From assembly GCF_042679605.1 (NCBI RefSeq), contig NZ_JBHTMU010000044.1, positions 1-32,929 on the forward strand: a DNA stretch of 32,929 nt. Reading direction: 5' to 3'. How positions within the stretch are numbered: position 1 is the stretch's first letter; each line of letters starts with the position of its first letter. Position numbers and translations under genes: made by a program. The notes beneath the pieces were generated by a model. It was given only the letters and a program-made list of their open reading frames with translations. It searched no databases and was not told where the DNA came from. This stretch comes from Litorisediminicola beolgyonensis. GTDB taxonomy: Bacteria > Pseudomonadota > Alphaproteobacteria > Rhodobacterales > Rhodobacteraceae. Below, one piece after another: positions 25,005 to 32,929 of this stretch.

Positions 25005-25646
25005 TCACGAAGATTTGGGCGCGGGTGCCGTGCTCTCGGGCCACTCGCCCCTCGCGCGAATCTCGGTGGAGCTCTGGGCCCGCATCGGCACGTTCACGAA
25101 GCACCAGGCGGGCGGGTCGGCAAAGGGCAGACGCCGCGCCGCCTCCTCGGGGATCCGCGCATCCCGAAACGCCCGCGCCGTGACCGAGACCTGCGCGGCG
25201 ATCCGGTCACCCGGCCGCGCCAGAACGCCGACCGGCACCGTCGCGAGGATCTGCCGCCAGTTTTCCCAGCGATGGAACTGCCGCAGGTTGTCGGCCCCCA
25301 TCAGCCACACGAACCGCACGCCGCGATGAGCGGCGGCGAGCCGCGCCAAGGTGTCGGCGGTGGCCTGCGTTCCGAGCCGCGCCTCGGCATCCGAGATCGT
25401 CACACGGGGGTCGTCCATGACCTCGCGCGCCGCCGCCATCCGCCGCTCCAAGGGCTGCGGCCCGCGGGCCTTCAGCGGATTTCCGGGCGAGACCAGCCAG
25501 ACCACCCGGTCGAGACCGAAACGCTTCAGCGCTTCGCGCGTGATATGAGCGTGCCCCGCATGTGGTGGATCGAAGGACCCGCCCAGAAGCCCGACCCGGC
25601 TGCCCGGGGACAGCGTCAGCCCGGTGGTTGGATGCGACAGCGCCAT
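25005..25646 (-). CDS. nadD: Nicotinate-nucleotide adenylyltransferase
   Basis: Adenylates nicotinate mononucleotide to deamido-NAD in NAD synthesis. The 213-residue protein has the nucleotidyltransferase signature GLLGGSFDPPHAGHAHI with the HxGH motif near the N-terminus, the substrate segment VSPGNPLK, the WLMGADNLRQFHRW block and the C-terminal SSTEIRARG (ISSTxIR type). Length is normal. The ATG at 25646 has GAGGG before it. The nadD-dacB order is a common arrangement in Rhodobacteraceae. It is divergent from the MBL-fold gene at 25799. Confidence 0.96.
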   Translation of the reverse strand: MALSHPTTGLTLSPGSRVGLLGGSFDPPHAGHAHITREALKRFGLDRVVWLVSPGNPLKARGPQPLERRMAAAREVMDDPRVTISDAEARLGTQATADTLARLAAAHRGVRFVWLMGADNLRQFHRWENWRQILATVPVGVLARPGDRIAAQVSVTARAFRDARIPEEAARRLPFADPPAWCFVNVPMRAQSSTEIRARGEWPESTAPAPKSS

Positions 25647-25798
25647 CAGGGCCCTCTTTCTCTCTCGCCTGCGCGTCCCGTCATCTCGTGTCCCGCCGCG
25701 AAGCGCAAGCTCACCGGATCGTGAGCCGAACCATCTCGCGCGCGACCTACCTGACCGGGTTCAGGCAGACATTCATAAACACAAGAGAGACCCAGACC
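25647..25798. promoter_or_regulatory. Divergent region, nadD / MBL hydrolase
   Basis: 152 bp between the divergent starts. AGAGAGACC before the ATG at 25799 is the ribosome site of the hydrolase. The less GC-rich stretch CATTCATAAACAC (25769-25781) may belong to its promoter or leader. No operator was recognised. Confidence 0.4.
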
Positions 25799-26764
25799 AT
25801 GAAGAGACGCGATTTCCTCGCAACAGCCCCGCTCGCGGCCACCGCCCTGGCGAGCCCGATGCTCGCGGCCCGCCCCGCCTCTGCCGAGGCCCACGCCATG
25901 TCCGGCGGCCAGGTGCCCGCCGTCCAGCGCTTCGCGGTGGGCGACATCACCGTGACGGCCATCGCCGACGGATCGCTGCATATCGGGCCGGAGAACCTGA
26001 TCGGCATCGAGGCGCCCGACTACGAAGAGCTGCTGACCGCGTCCTTCCGCGACCCCGCGACCTTCCCCTCGGCGGTGAACTGCTTCCTGATCGAGACCGG
26101 CGACCAGACGATCATGGTCGATGCGGGCACCGCCTCGGCGATGGGCCCGAGCCTCGGCAAGATGCCGCAGAACCTCGCCGCCGCAGGCGTCGAGCCGGGC
26201 GCCGTGACCAAGCTTCTCGCGACCCACCTGCACCCCGACCACGTCGCGGGCGCCCTGGGCGAGGACGGCGCTGCGTTCTTCCCCAATGCCGAGCTTGCCG
26301 TGCACGAGGCCGACCGCGCCTTCTGGACCGGCGACTTCTCGGGCGCGCCCGAGATGATGCAGACCTTCGCGGGTCTCGCCGGAAACGTGCTCTCGGCTTA
26401 TGGCGAGCGGTTGCAGATCATCACTGGCGAGGACGAGGTCGCTCCCGGCATCACCGCGATGCCGCTGCCCGGCCACACGCCCGGCCATACCGGCTACATG
26501 ATCTCCTCGGGCGACGCGTCGCTCCTGATCTGGGCCGATATCGTGCATGTCGCGCCGGTGCAGTTGGCCCGCCCCGGCGTCGCCATCGGCTTCGATGTCG
26601 ATCCCGATCAGGCGGTCGCCACGCGGCGCGAGACCCTCGACCGGGTCGCCGCCGACCGCCTGATGGTCGCCGGATCGCATATCGGCTTCCCGGGTCTCGT
26701 GAACATCACTGCCGACGGCGAAGGCTACCGCATGATCCCCGCGCACTGGGATTACAGCCTCTGA
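25799..26764 (+). CDS. Exported MBL-fold metallo-hydrolase (Tat substrate)
   Basis: The 321-residue protein starts with MKRRDFLATAPLAATALASP, a Tat-type leader (RRDFL) with likely cleavage after PASA at residue 29. The metal motif THLHPDHVAG gives His143, His145, Asp147 and His148; further ligands are His226 or His230 (GHTPGHTGY), Asp247 (IWADIVHV) and His294 (GSHIGFPG). This is a complete binuclear MBL site. The substrate cannot be told: relatives include lactonases, sulfur-compound hydrolases and many uncharacterised periplasmic proteins. The Tat signal implies folding and metal loading before export. It converges with the MOSC gene after a 14-bp gap. Confidence 0.88.
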   Translation: MKRRDFLATAPLAATALASPMLAARPASAEAHAMSGGQVPAVQRFAVGDITVTAIADGSLHIGPENLIGIEAPDYEELLTASFRDPATFPSAVNCFLIETGDQTIMVDAGTASAMGPSLGKMPQNLAAAGVEPGAVTKLLATHLHPDHVAGALGEDGAAFFPNAELAVHEADRAFWTGDFSGAPEMMQTFAGLAGNVLSAYGERLQIITGEDEVAPGITAMPLPGHTPGHTGYMISSGDASLLIWADIVHVAPVQLARPGVAIGFDVDPDQAVATRRETLDRVAADRLMVAGSHIGFPGLVNITADGEGYRMIPAHWDYSL

Positions 26765-26778
26765 GCCTCGGCGCAGCC

Positions 26779-27246
26779 TCAGGCCGCCTGGACCGGATCG
26801 CCCAGCGCGATCCGGCCCGGGTGCCGCACCTCGGCGCACCAGCCGCCATGACCGCGCAGCGCCGCATAGCCGCCCGGCCCCAGCGCCTCTTCCATCCGTG
26901 AACAGGGCGCGCAGACGCCGGTCACGCAGAGCTCGACCGTGCCGATCCGGAGACATCGCCCCCTGAACGCCGAGAGGTTGATCCCCGCGACTACGAGGTT
27001 GCGTCGCAAGAGCGCCGGGTCCAGCGGCGCGCGGCCGAGAAAGCTTCCGACCGCGGCGAGATGCTCGTCCTGGAACGGCGTGACCGCGCGCTTGCCCGCC
27101 CGACCGTGATCCCCGGCCAGTCCATCGGCCCCGATCTCGACCGCATCGACCATACGGATGGCGCCACGCCGCCCCGGCCTGAGCCCGATCCAGACCAGCC
27201 GACCCGGCTGTGCCACCCGCTCGATCATCTCCCGAAGCTCGGACAT
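26779..27246 (-). CDS. MOSC-domain protein
   Basis: A 155-residue protein made almost entirely of a MOSC beta-barrel (molybdenum cofactor sulfurase C-terminal-like). Typical segments are GLAGDHGRAGKRAVTPFQDEHL, LLRRNLVVAGINLSAFRG, and the Cys-containing VCAPCSRMEEALGPGGYAAL, where the conserved Cys may bind sulfur or molybdopterin. MOSC proteins are linked to sulfur transfer to Moco or to N-hydroxylated substrates; no other Moco genes are nearby. The start at 27246 is chosen for its strong GGGGAGGG ribosome site. It is divergent from the GNAT gene, with 39 bp between starts. Confidence 0.9.
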   Translation of the reverse strand: MSELREMIERVAQPGRLVWIGLRPGRRGAIRMVDAVEIGADGLAGDHGRAGKRAVTPFQDEHLAAVGSFLGRAPLDPALLRRNLVVAGINLSAFRGRCLRIGTVELCVTGVCAPCSRMEEALGPGGYAALRGHGGWCAEVRHPGRIALGDPVQAA

Positions 27247-27285
27247 CTTGACCCTCCCCGTCGCGCGGCTCAGATAGCGCCTGTG

Positions 27286-27750
27286 ATGAGCGATGCCACG
27301 ATAGTTCCCGCCGATCCCGAAGGCCCGGAGGCCCGCGCCTGCCTTCTGGCCTATTACGCGGTGCTCGACGCGCGCTTCCCCGACGGCTTCGACGTCACGC
27401 TGAGCCGTGACCCCGAGGCGCGCGACATGCGCCCGCCGCGCGGCACGTTCCTTCTGGCGAGAGCGGGCGCTGAGGTCCTGGGCTGCGTCGGGCTGAAACG
27501 CTCGGGGCCCACCGAGGCCGAGATCAAGCGGCTCTGGATCAGCGAGACCGCCCGAGGCCAGGGTCTCGGCCGCCGCCTGATGGCCGAGGCCGAAGCGGCC
27601 GCGCGCGCCCTTGGCATCGCCACGCTCCGCCTCGACACCAATGAGACGCTCACCGAGGCGATCGCGCTTTACCGCAAGACCGGCTGGCAGGAGATCGCGG
27701 ATTTCAATGGCGAGCGCTTCGCCACCCACTGGTTCGAAAAGGGGCTCTGA
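27286..27750 (+). CDS. GNAT-family N-acetyltransferase
   Basis: A 154-residue single-domain acetyltransferase. The acetyl-CoA binding motif A is clear (IKRLWISETARGQGLGRRLMAE, with RGQGLG), followed by the beta5-alpha4 segment LRLDTNETLTEAIALYRKTGW and a C-terminal HWFEKGL. The substrate is unknown; single-domain relatives act on amino acids, antibiotics or protein N-termini. The start at 27286 gives MSDATIVPADPEGPEA; it lies 39 bp from the divergent MOSC start, so the promoter regions overlap. The stop is followed after 34 bp by the 52-nt palindrome. Confidence 0.88.
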   Translation: MSDATIVPADPEGPEARACLLAYYAVLDARFPDGFDVTLSRDPEARDMRPPRGTFLLARAGAEVLGCVGLKRSGPTEAEIKRLWISETARGQGLGRRLMAEAEAAARALGIATLRLDTNETLTEAIALYRKTGWQEIADFNGERFATHWFEKGL

Positions 27751-27784
27751 TCCCGCCCTGCGAGGCGCCGACATCGCCACAGGA

Positions 27785-27836
27785 GGGCCGGAAACCGAAC
27801 CGGTTTCCGCGCGGAAACCGGTTCGGTTTCCGGCCC
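27785..27836. repeat. 52-nt perfect palindrome with nested hairpins
   Basis: All 26 base pairs match across the centre at 27810/27811. Each half contains its own hairpin: GGAAACCG-AAC-CGGTTTCC on the left and GGAAACCG-GTT-CGGTTTCC on the right. The RNA could therefore fold as one long stem or two short ones. It lies between the GNAT stop and the ettA start (27914). No T-run follows, so it is not a standard terminator. Confidence 0.92.
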
Positions 27837-27913
27837 CCTTCCAGCGCCGCGCCAAATCCACTAGAGAGACGCTCAATCCCGCGATCCGAACCTATCCGAA
27901 GGACGACACGGCC

Positions 27914-29569
<1,656 letters not shown>

Positions 29570-29605
29570 CAAGCGGTCGGATTAACCCGCGGGATCGAAA
29601 CGGAA

Positions 29606-29633
29606 AATGGCGGCCTCGACAGAGGCCGCCATT
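29606..29633. terminator. Bidirectional hairpin terminator between ettA and small basic gene
   Basis: A perfect 12-bp stem (AATGGCGGCCTC at 29606-29617; complement at 29622-29633) with a GACA loop lies 36 bp after the ettA stop. On the minus strand TT follows the stem's closing ATT, giving a short T-run. It serves the convergent pair. Confidence 0.8.
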
Positions 29634-29662
29634 GTCGCTCAGGGATACGGCGGTCGGTCGGC

Positions 29663-29818
29663 CTAAAGCTTCTTCTTCGCCGCACGTGCAACCGATTTCA
29701 CCGCCTGCGCCTCGGTGCTTTGATGGCGCTTCACCGGCCGATTGCGCGCAGGTGTACTGCCGGTCTTCGAGCGGGCAACAGCGCCCACGACGCGCTTGAC
29801 GATACCTTTCAGGGACAT
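29663..29818 (-). CDS. Small very basic protein, 51 residues, function unknown
   Basis: I read this gene by hand; it is shorter than usual gene-finder cut-offs. The ATG at 29818 is preceded by GGAGGAGAAGGCC, one of the best ribosome sites in the window, and the reading ends at TAG (29665-29663). The product starts MSLKGIVKRVVGAVARSKTG and ends SVARAAKKKL; by count about a quarter of residues are Lys or Arg. The hydrophobic/basic spacing at the N-terminus suggests an amphipathic helix, and the protein may bind nucleic acid or membrane. The convergent hairpin at 29606-29633 would end its transcript. It is not recognised as a named family. Confidence 0.72.
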   Translation of the reverse strand: MSLKGIVKRVVGAVARSKTGSTPARNRPVKRHQSTEAQAVKSVARAAKKKL

Positions 29819-30140
29819 GGCCTTCTCCTCCGGAAATCAAACGCGTGAAATACACGTTTGAACCCCAACCACCCTCCCCCAACCAAGGTTCCCGTATCCA
29901 GAGCCCGCACCTGCGGACACAGCTTTTCTCGCGTCATCGCACCCATGAGAGCAACGCGTGCTCTCCTCAAAAAACCGCCACGAGACCGCCCGCAACCCGA
30001 CGGTAACAAGTTGCCCATTGGTAATTTTTTCCGCCTGCCTGCCCTCGGCGCGCATCCGGCGTGGCCCACGCAGTCTCTCATTTCAGCGCACCCCCTTCTG
30101 TCCGTTAACTCCATTTCGATCCAGGCCGCGCCTCGACCCG
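29819..30140. other. 322-bp non-coding region upstream of the small basic gene
   Basis: No gene is supported; two minus-strand readings of 72 and 101 codons here lack family resemblance and good ribosome sites. Around 29999-30030 there is a locally AT-rich element with two GGTAA copies (GGTAACAAGTTGCCCATTGG and on to TAATTTTTT), which could be part of the small gene's promoter. The octanucleotide array begins at 30141. Confidence 0.4.
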
Positions 30141-30212
30141 GGTCACCGGGTCACCGGGTCACCGGGTCACCGGGTCACCGGGTCACCGGGTCACCGGGTC
30201 ACCGGGTCACCG
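30141..30212. repeat. Nine-copy 8-bp tandem repeat (GGTCACCG)n
   Basis: Nine exact head-to-tail copies of GGTCACCG fill 72 bp without a mismatch. The unit contains the odd palindrome GGT-C-ACC. The array overlaps the 3' end of the transposase-like gene: its last codons and stop (30193-30191) lie inside. Exact short arrays of this kind change copy number by slippage. Confidence 0.97.
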
Positions 30213-30736
30213 GGAGGCACGCTCCGCTGGCGCACACCGTCAACACCACAGGCGCGCTTCCGCCCCTCGCGCATATCGCGGTGGATCGAGCTGAACGCCC
30301 AATCCTCGGGCCGCGCGACAAGGCCCATCCGCACGGGACTTCCCAGACAGCGCCGCAAATGATCGTCGTAATCGCCGCTTCCCCGGATCACGTGATCCGA
30401 AAACCGCCTTTGCCAGATCCCGACCTCACCCTTGGGTCCCGGCTCTGCGAACGCCCAGTCCGGCGCTCGGCCGGCGCGCCGCAGATCGCGCGAGAACCGC
30501 GCCTTGATCGCGCCCCAGCGCTGTCCGTAATTGGGGTCGCTCCTGGGCACGTGCCAGATCGCGCACATCCGGTCGGGCAGCACCACCCAGGCGCCGATCC
30601 CGAAGGGCCGCTTGCGCCGCACCTCCCGGACCGACGCCCGCAGGATCGCGACCTCATCCGTCAGGAGCGTCACGCCCAGCCGCGCCAGACAGACGTCGAA
30701 ATAAACCGCGGTCTCGGGATAAGCGACTCGTTCCAT
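30191..30736 (-). CDS. Degenerate REP-associated tyrosine transposase (RAYT)
   Basis: A 181-residue protein resembling the Y1/IS200-type RAYT family. Conserved context is present: PFGIGAWVVLPD, SDPNYGQRWGAIKARFSR, EVGIWQRRFSDHVIRG, SPVRMGLVARPEDWAFSSIH and RDMREG. The metal-binding HUH, normally PDHLHAIW, is PDRMCAIW (Arg56, Cys58). The catalytic Tyr, expected in the RYCWxNPVKHG position, is Arg129 in LRRCLGSPVRMG. Both catalytic elements thus look lost while the fold-defining parts stay, so I infer a protein without nuclease activity, either decaying or domesticated. The start at 30736 is preceded by GGGGG. The stop codon lies inside the 8-bp repeat, and the last residues (PGDPVTR) are encoded by it. 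It is divergent from the EamA gene. Confidence 0.82.
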   Translation of the reverse strand: MERVAYPETAVYFDVCLARLGVTLLTDEVAILRASVREVRRKRPFGIGAWVVLPDRMCAIWHVPRSDPNYGQRWGAIKARFSRDLRRAGRAPDWAFAEPGPKGEVGIWQRRFSDHVIRGSGDYDDHLRRCLGSPVRMGLVARPEDWAFSSIHRDMREGRKRACGVDGVRQRSVPPGDPVTR

Positions 30737-30831
30737 GCCCCCAAAGTGACAGACCGGGGTTACCAAACCCCTCACGCGCAGCAGACCCGCGCCGCGTTGC
30801 CCGCCCGCGGCGACCCGGATAGAAACGCGCC

Positions 30832-31737
30832 ATGACACCCGATCGCCCGCTTCTCGGCCTTCTCCTCATGCTGGCCTTCTGCCTGATGGCGCCCTTGGCC
30901 GACGCCGTGGCGAAGCTTCTGACCGGCGCGCTTCCGGTGCTGCAGCTCGTCGTCCTGCGCTTCGCGTTCCAGGCGATTCTCATGGTGCCGTTCGCGGTCG
31001 CGCTGCGCAAGGGCGGGACGCTCCTCCCGGACAGGTCGCTCTTCGGCATGCTGCTTCTGAGGACGCTTCTGCACATCGCTGGGATCGGCCTGATGTTCAC
31101 GGCCCTGCGCTATCTCCCGCTCGCCGACGCCATCGCCATCGCCTTCGTGATGCCGTTCCTGCTCCTGCTCCTCGGGCATCTCTTTCTCGGCGAAGAGGTC
31201 GGCCCGCGCCGCCTCGCCGCCTGCGCGGCGGGTTTTGTTGGCACGCTCTTGGTGGTCCAGCCCGCCTTCCGCGACACCGGCGCCGCGGCGCTCCTGCCGC
31301 TGGGCGTTGCGGTGACCTTCGCGCTCTTCATGCTGACCACCCGCCGGATCGCCAAGCGCATCGAACCGGTCGCGCTGCAATCGCTGTCCGGCGCGCTTGC
31401 GACGGTGCTGCTCTTGCCGCTCTTCGCTCTCTCGGGCCCCGGCTTCGACTGGCATCCCTTGCCCACCGAGATCTGGGCCCTGGTCGCGAGCCTCGGCGCG
31501 CTCGGAACCATCGGCCACCTCCTGATGAGCTGGTCGCTGCGCTACGCACCCTCGACCACGCTGGCGCCGATGCAATATCTCGAGATCCCGATCGCGACGC
31601 TCTATGGCTGGCTGATCTTCGGAGACTGGCCGAACCCGCTGGCGCAGACCGGCATCGCGATCACGATCGTCGCGGGCCTCTATATCGTCCTGCGCGAACG
31701 CAAGGATTTGCGCCCGCCCGCAGCTCCGCTCGGCTAG
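30832..31737 (+). CDS. DMT-superfamily (EamA) transporter
   Basis: A 301-residue inner-membrane protein with about ten predicted membrane helices in two homologous EamA halves (about 1-140 and 150-290). Landmarks are LVVLRFAFQAILMVPFAV, YLPLADAIAIAFVMPFLLLL, the FLGEEVGPRRLAACAAGFVG signature at the end of the first half, and LAPMQYLEIPIATLYGWLIF with GDWPNPLAQTGIAI in the second. It is likely a metabolite exporter; the substrate cannot be inferred. The stop TAG at 31735-31737 overlaps the stop of the opposing thiN-type gene in the palindromic CTAG. An adjacent thiamine kinase does not by itself make it a thiamine transporter. Confidence 0.9.
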   Translation: MTPDRPLLGLLLMLAFCLMAPLADAVAKLLTGALPVLQLVVLRFAFQAILMVPFAVALRKGGTLLPDRSLFGMLLLRTLLHIAGIGLMFTALRYLPLADAIAIAFVMPFLLLLLGHLFLGEEVGPRRLAACAAGFVGTLLVVQPAFRDTGAAALLPLGVAVTFALFMLTTRRIAKRIEPVALQSLSGALATVLLLPLFALSGPGFDWHPLPTEIWALVASLGALGTIGHLLMSWSLRYAPSTTLAPMQYLEIPIATLYGWLIFGDWPNPLAQTGIAITIVAGLYIVLRERKDLRPPAAPLG

Positions 31738-32414
31738 AGATCGGGCCAGGCCGGGGCCGCGATGAGCCCGGCCTCGAGCACGCCCCACACGGCGCGCGGC
31801 AGGATCACCAGCATCCGCGGCGCGCCAAGAACAAGCCGCACCGCGCCTTCCGCGACATTCGACGTGCCGACCCGGCCATGCGGCTCGAACCCGATCCCCT
31901 CGATCGGCCAGCGCAACCCCTCGGAGCGCCCCTCGACCGGGCCAAGAGGCCAGAGCGACACCCGGCTGCCGGGATCGAGCGCCAGGGCAAGCTCGGGCGG
32001 GCAGAGCGCGGCCACATCCTCGTCTCCCACCAGAATGCACCGCTGCGCCGGAAACCGCGCCAGCGTGGTCAGAACCGCCAGCTGGTGATCGAGCCGCGCG
32101 CCCAGAAACCCATGCGCCTCGATCAGCGGCGCGCGCACCCGGCTCAGGCATTTCTCGAAATCGGTGCTGTCCTGCTCGTCGATCCGGTGAAGCCGGGTCT
32201 CGGGCAGTTGCAAGGCAATCTCGGGCGCAAGACTGTCCATGTCGCCGATCACCGCGTCGGGCACTCTGCCATGCGCCAGGACCGCCGCCGCCCCGCCATC
32301 GGCGGCCACCACCGTCGCTCCGCCCGACAATCCGGTGGCCAGCGCGTCATTGTCGATGTCCCCGCCACCGACCAGCAGCAGTTTTTCCGAAACAGAGACA
32401 ATCACCGGTGACAT
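31734..32414 (-). CDS. Thiamine diphosphokinase
   Basis: Transfers pyrophosphate from ATP to thiamine to make thiamine diphosphate. The 226-residue protein has the TPK motifs VAADGGAAAVLAHGRVPDAVIGDMDSL, the EQDSTDFEKCLSR catalytic segment and GFLGARLDHQLAVL. The C-terminal beta-sandwich contains GIGFEPHGRVGTSN (thiamine-binding GTSN). The start at 32414 gives MSPVIVSVSEKLLLVGGGDI. Its stop shares CTAG with the stop of the convergent transporter gene, so the two mRNAs overlap by 4 nt. The family is often called ThiN; I leave the symbol blank because naming varies. Confidence 0.92.
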   Translation of the reverse strand: MSPVIVSVSEKLLLVGGGDIDNDALATGLSGGATVVAADGGAAAVLAHGRVPDAVIGDMDSLAPEIALQLPETRLHRIDEQDSTDFEKCLSRVRAPLIEAHGFLGARLDHQLAVLTTLARFPAQRCILVGDEDVAALCPPELALALDPGSRVSLWPLGPVEGRSEGLRWPIEGIGFEPHGRVGTSNVAEGAVRLVLGAPRMLVILPRAVWGVLEAGLIAAPAWPDL

Positions 32415-32555
32415 GGTCGCATTCCTGCCAGCGGGGGAAACAGATCACAATAGGGCCATGAAATGATACGGTCCCGGGCACAGATTCGTGACGCTTTGGT
32501 CCCCCCGATCATTCTAAACACAGTGTTGCGAAATTTAGCGAAAGCGAGCGGCGAC
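32415..32555. promoter_or_regulatory. Divergent region before the last gene
   Basis: 141 bp between divergent starts, less GC-rich than the flanks. The sequence TTGCGAAATTTAGCGAA (32525-32541) contains two GCGAA copies 11 bp apart (starts 32527 and 32538), a possible binding site of unknown factor. Confidence 0.35.
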
Positions 32556-32929
32556 ATGGTCAGTTCGAGCAAAATTCTAACGGTGTCTTACGGCACGTTC
32601 TCGTGCACCCTCGAAGGTTTTGACGATTCATTCGATACGATGAAGGCGATTGCCGAGTATTTTCGGGACCTCGCCCAGGACGACCGGTATTTCGGCGCCG
32701 AACCCCCGACCCCCGATGCCGAGATGCTGGCGCGCATTGCCGAACGCGAGATCGCGCGACGGGTCGAGGCCCGGCTCGAGAACGGCTCCGTTGTGCTCCG
32801 CCCGCAACTCGCCGGAGCCGCCGCCGCACCTGCCGCCCCGACTGCACCTGCCCCAGCCCCCGATCTGACCCATTCCGACGAGCCCCGCGCCCCGGTCGCC
32901 GCCGCACCCGCGCCCGCGCCTGCAGCCCC
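32556..32929 (+). CDS. Conserved hypothetical protein, N-terminal 124 residues (cut by window edge)
   Basis: Translated by hand from the ATG at 32556; the frame is open to the window end. The first 75 residues form a compact, well-structured domain (ILTVSYGTFSCTLEGFDDSF, TMKAIAEYFRDLAQDDRYFG, PPTPDAEMLARIAEREIARR). This resembles a domain I recall from large uncharacterised Rhodobacteraceae proteins, but I cannot name it. From about residue 88 an Ala/Pro-rich linker follows (AAPAAPTAPAPAPD). No signal peptide or membrane helix is visible, so a cytoplasmic location is likely. The ribosome site (GAGCGGCGAC) is weak. Confidence 0.7.
   Translation, partial: MVSSSKILTVSYGTFSCTLEGFDDSFDTMKAIAEYFRDLAQDDRYFGAEPPTPDAEMLARIAEREIARRVEARLENGSVVLRPQLAGAAAAPAAPTAPAPAPDLTHSDEPRAPVAAAPAPAPAA

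Noticed and set aside
26765..26778. Terminator between the MBL hydrolase and MOSC genes
   Set aside because: Only 14 bp separate the stops and no convincing stem with a T-run can be drawn.
29837..30055. 72-codon minus reading upstream of the small basic gene
   Set aside because: No ribosome site, no family resemblance, and it covers the AT-rich putative promoter element.
30141..30212. Octanucleotide array as a CRISPR
   Set aside because: Units are 8 bp and directly adjacent with no spacers, and no cas genes are near.

Overview
The window is GC-rich chromosomal DNA of an alphaproteobacterium, most likely Rhodobacteraceae (roseobacter group). The evidence is gene content and protein style: a SPOR protein with the RGCYYVRAG/CGGTPTF region typical of that family, a nadD-dacB pair, PrpE, EttA, a MaeB malic enzyme and T1SS-143 type adhesin repeats. 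No rRNA, tRNA, CRISPR array, prophage or complete insertion sequence was seen.

Layout. 1-5114 (minus strand): a nucleoside-salvage operon transcribed cdd, deoA, deoB, add, upp, followed by a SPOR-domain gene cut by the window edge. 5329-7611 (+): maeB. 7612-8264: a 653-bp non-coding stretch with an AT-rich core. 8265-13415 (+): a 1716-residue acidic repeat adhesin. 13521-16328 (-): a 935-residue RTX/Ig-like metalloprotease that converges on the adhesin. 16791-18686 (+): prpE. 18695-18852: two copies of an AT-rich palindrome and a rho-independent terminator. 18896-22331: an HtrA-type protease (-) divergent from an OmpR-type response regulator and its histidine kinase (+), then a small DUF1344-like periplasmic protein (+). 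22803-25646 (-): nadD, dacB and a hemerythrin-like protein. 25799-29569: a Tat-exported MBL-fold hydrolase (+), a MOSC protein (-), a GNAT acetyltransferase (+), a 52-nt perfect palindrome and ettA (+). 29663-30736: a 51-residue basic protein (-), a nine-copy 8-bp tandem repeat and a REP-associated transposase (-) whose catalytic residues look lost. 30832-32929: an EamA transporter (+), thiamine diphosphokinase (-) and the start of a conserved hypothetical gene (+).

How genes work together. The salvage operon should take up the nitrogen and carbon of nucleosides: Cdd and Add deaminate cytidine and adenosine, DeoA releases sugar phosphates, DeoB isomerises them and Upp recycles uracil to UMP. 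MaeB and PrpE sit on the C3/C4 side of central metabolism. HtrA with the adjacent two-component system looks like an envelope-stress unit. The adhesin/metalloprotease pair looks like a cell-surface island of type I secretion substrates, with no transporter genes in the window.

Most worth a second look: the two homologous modules (about residues 180-450 and 1440-1672) that bracket the adhesin's repeat core; the 52-nt perfect palindrome before ettA; the paired CTCCAGATTTTT palindromes; and the degenerate RAYT whose stop codon lies inside an octanucleotide repeat.
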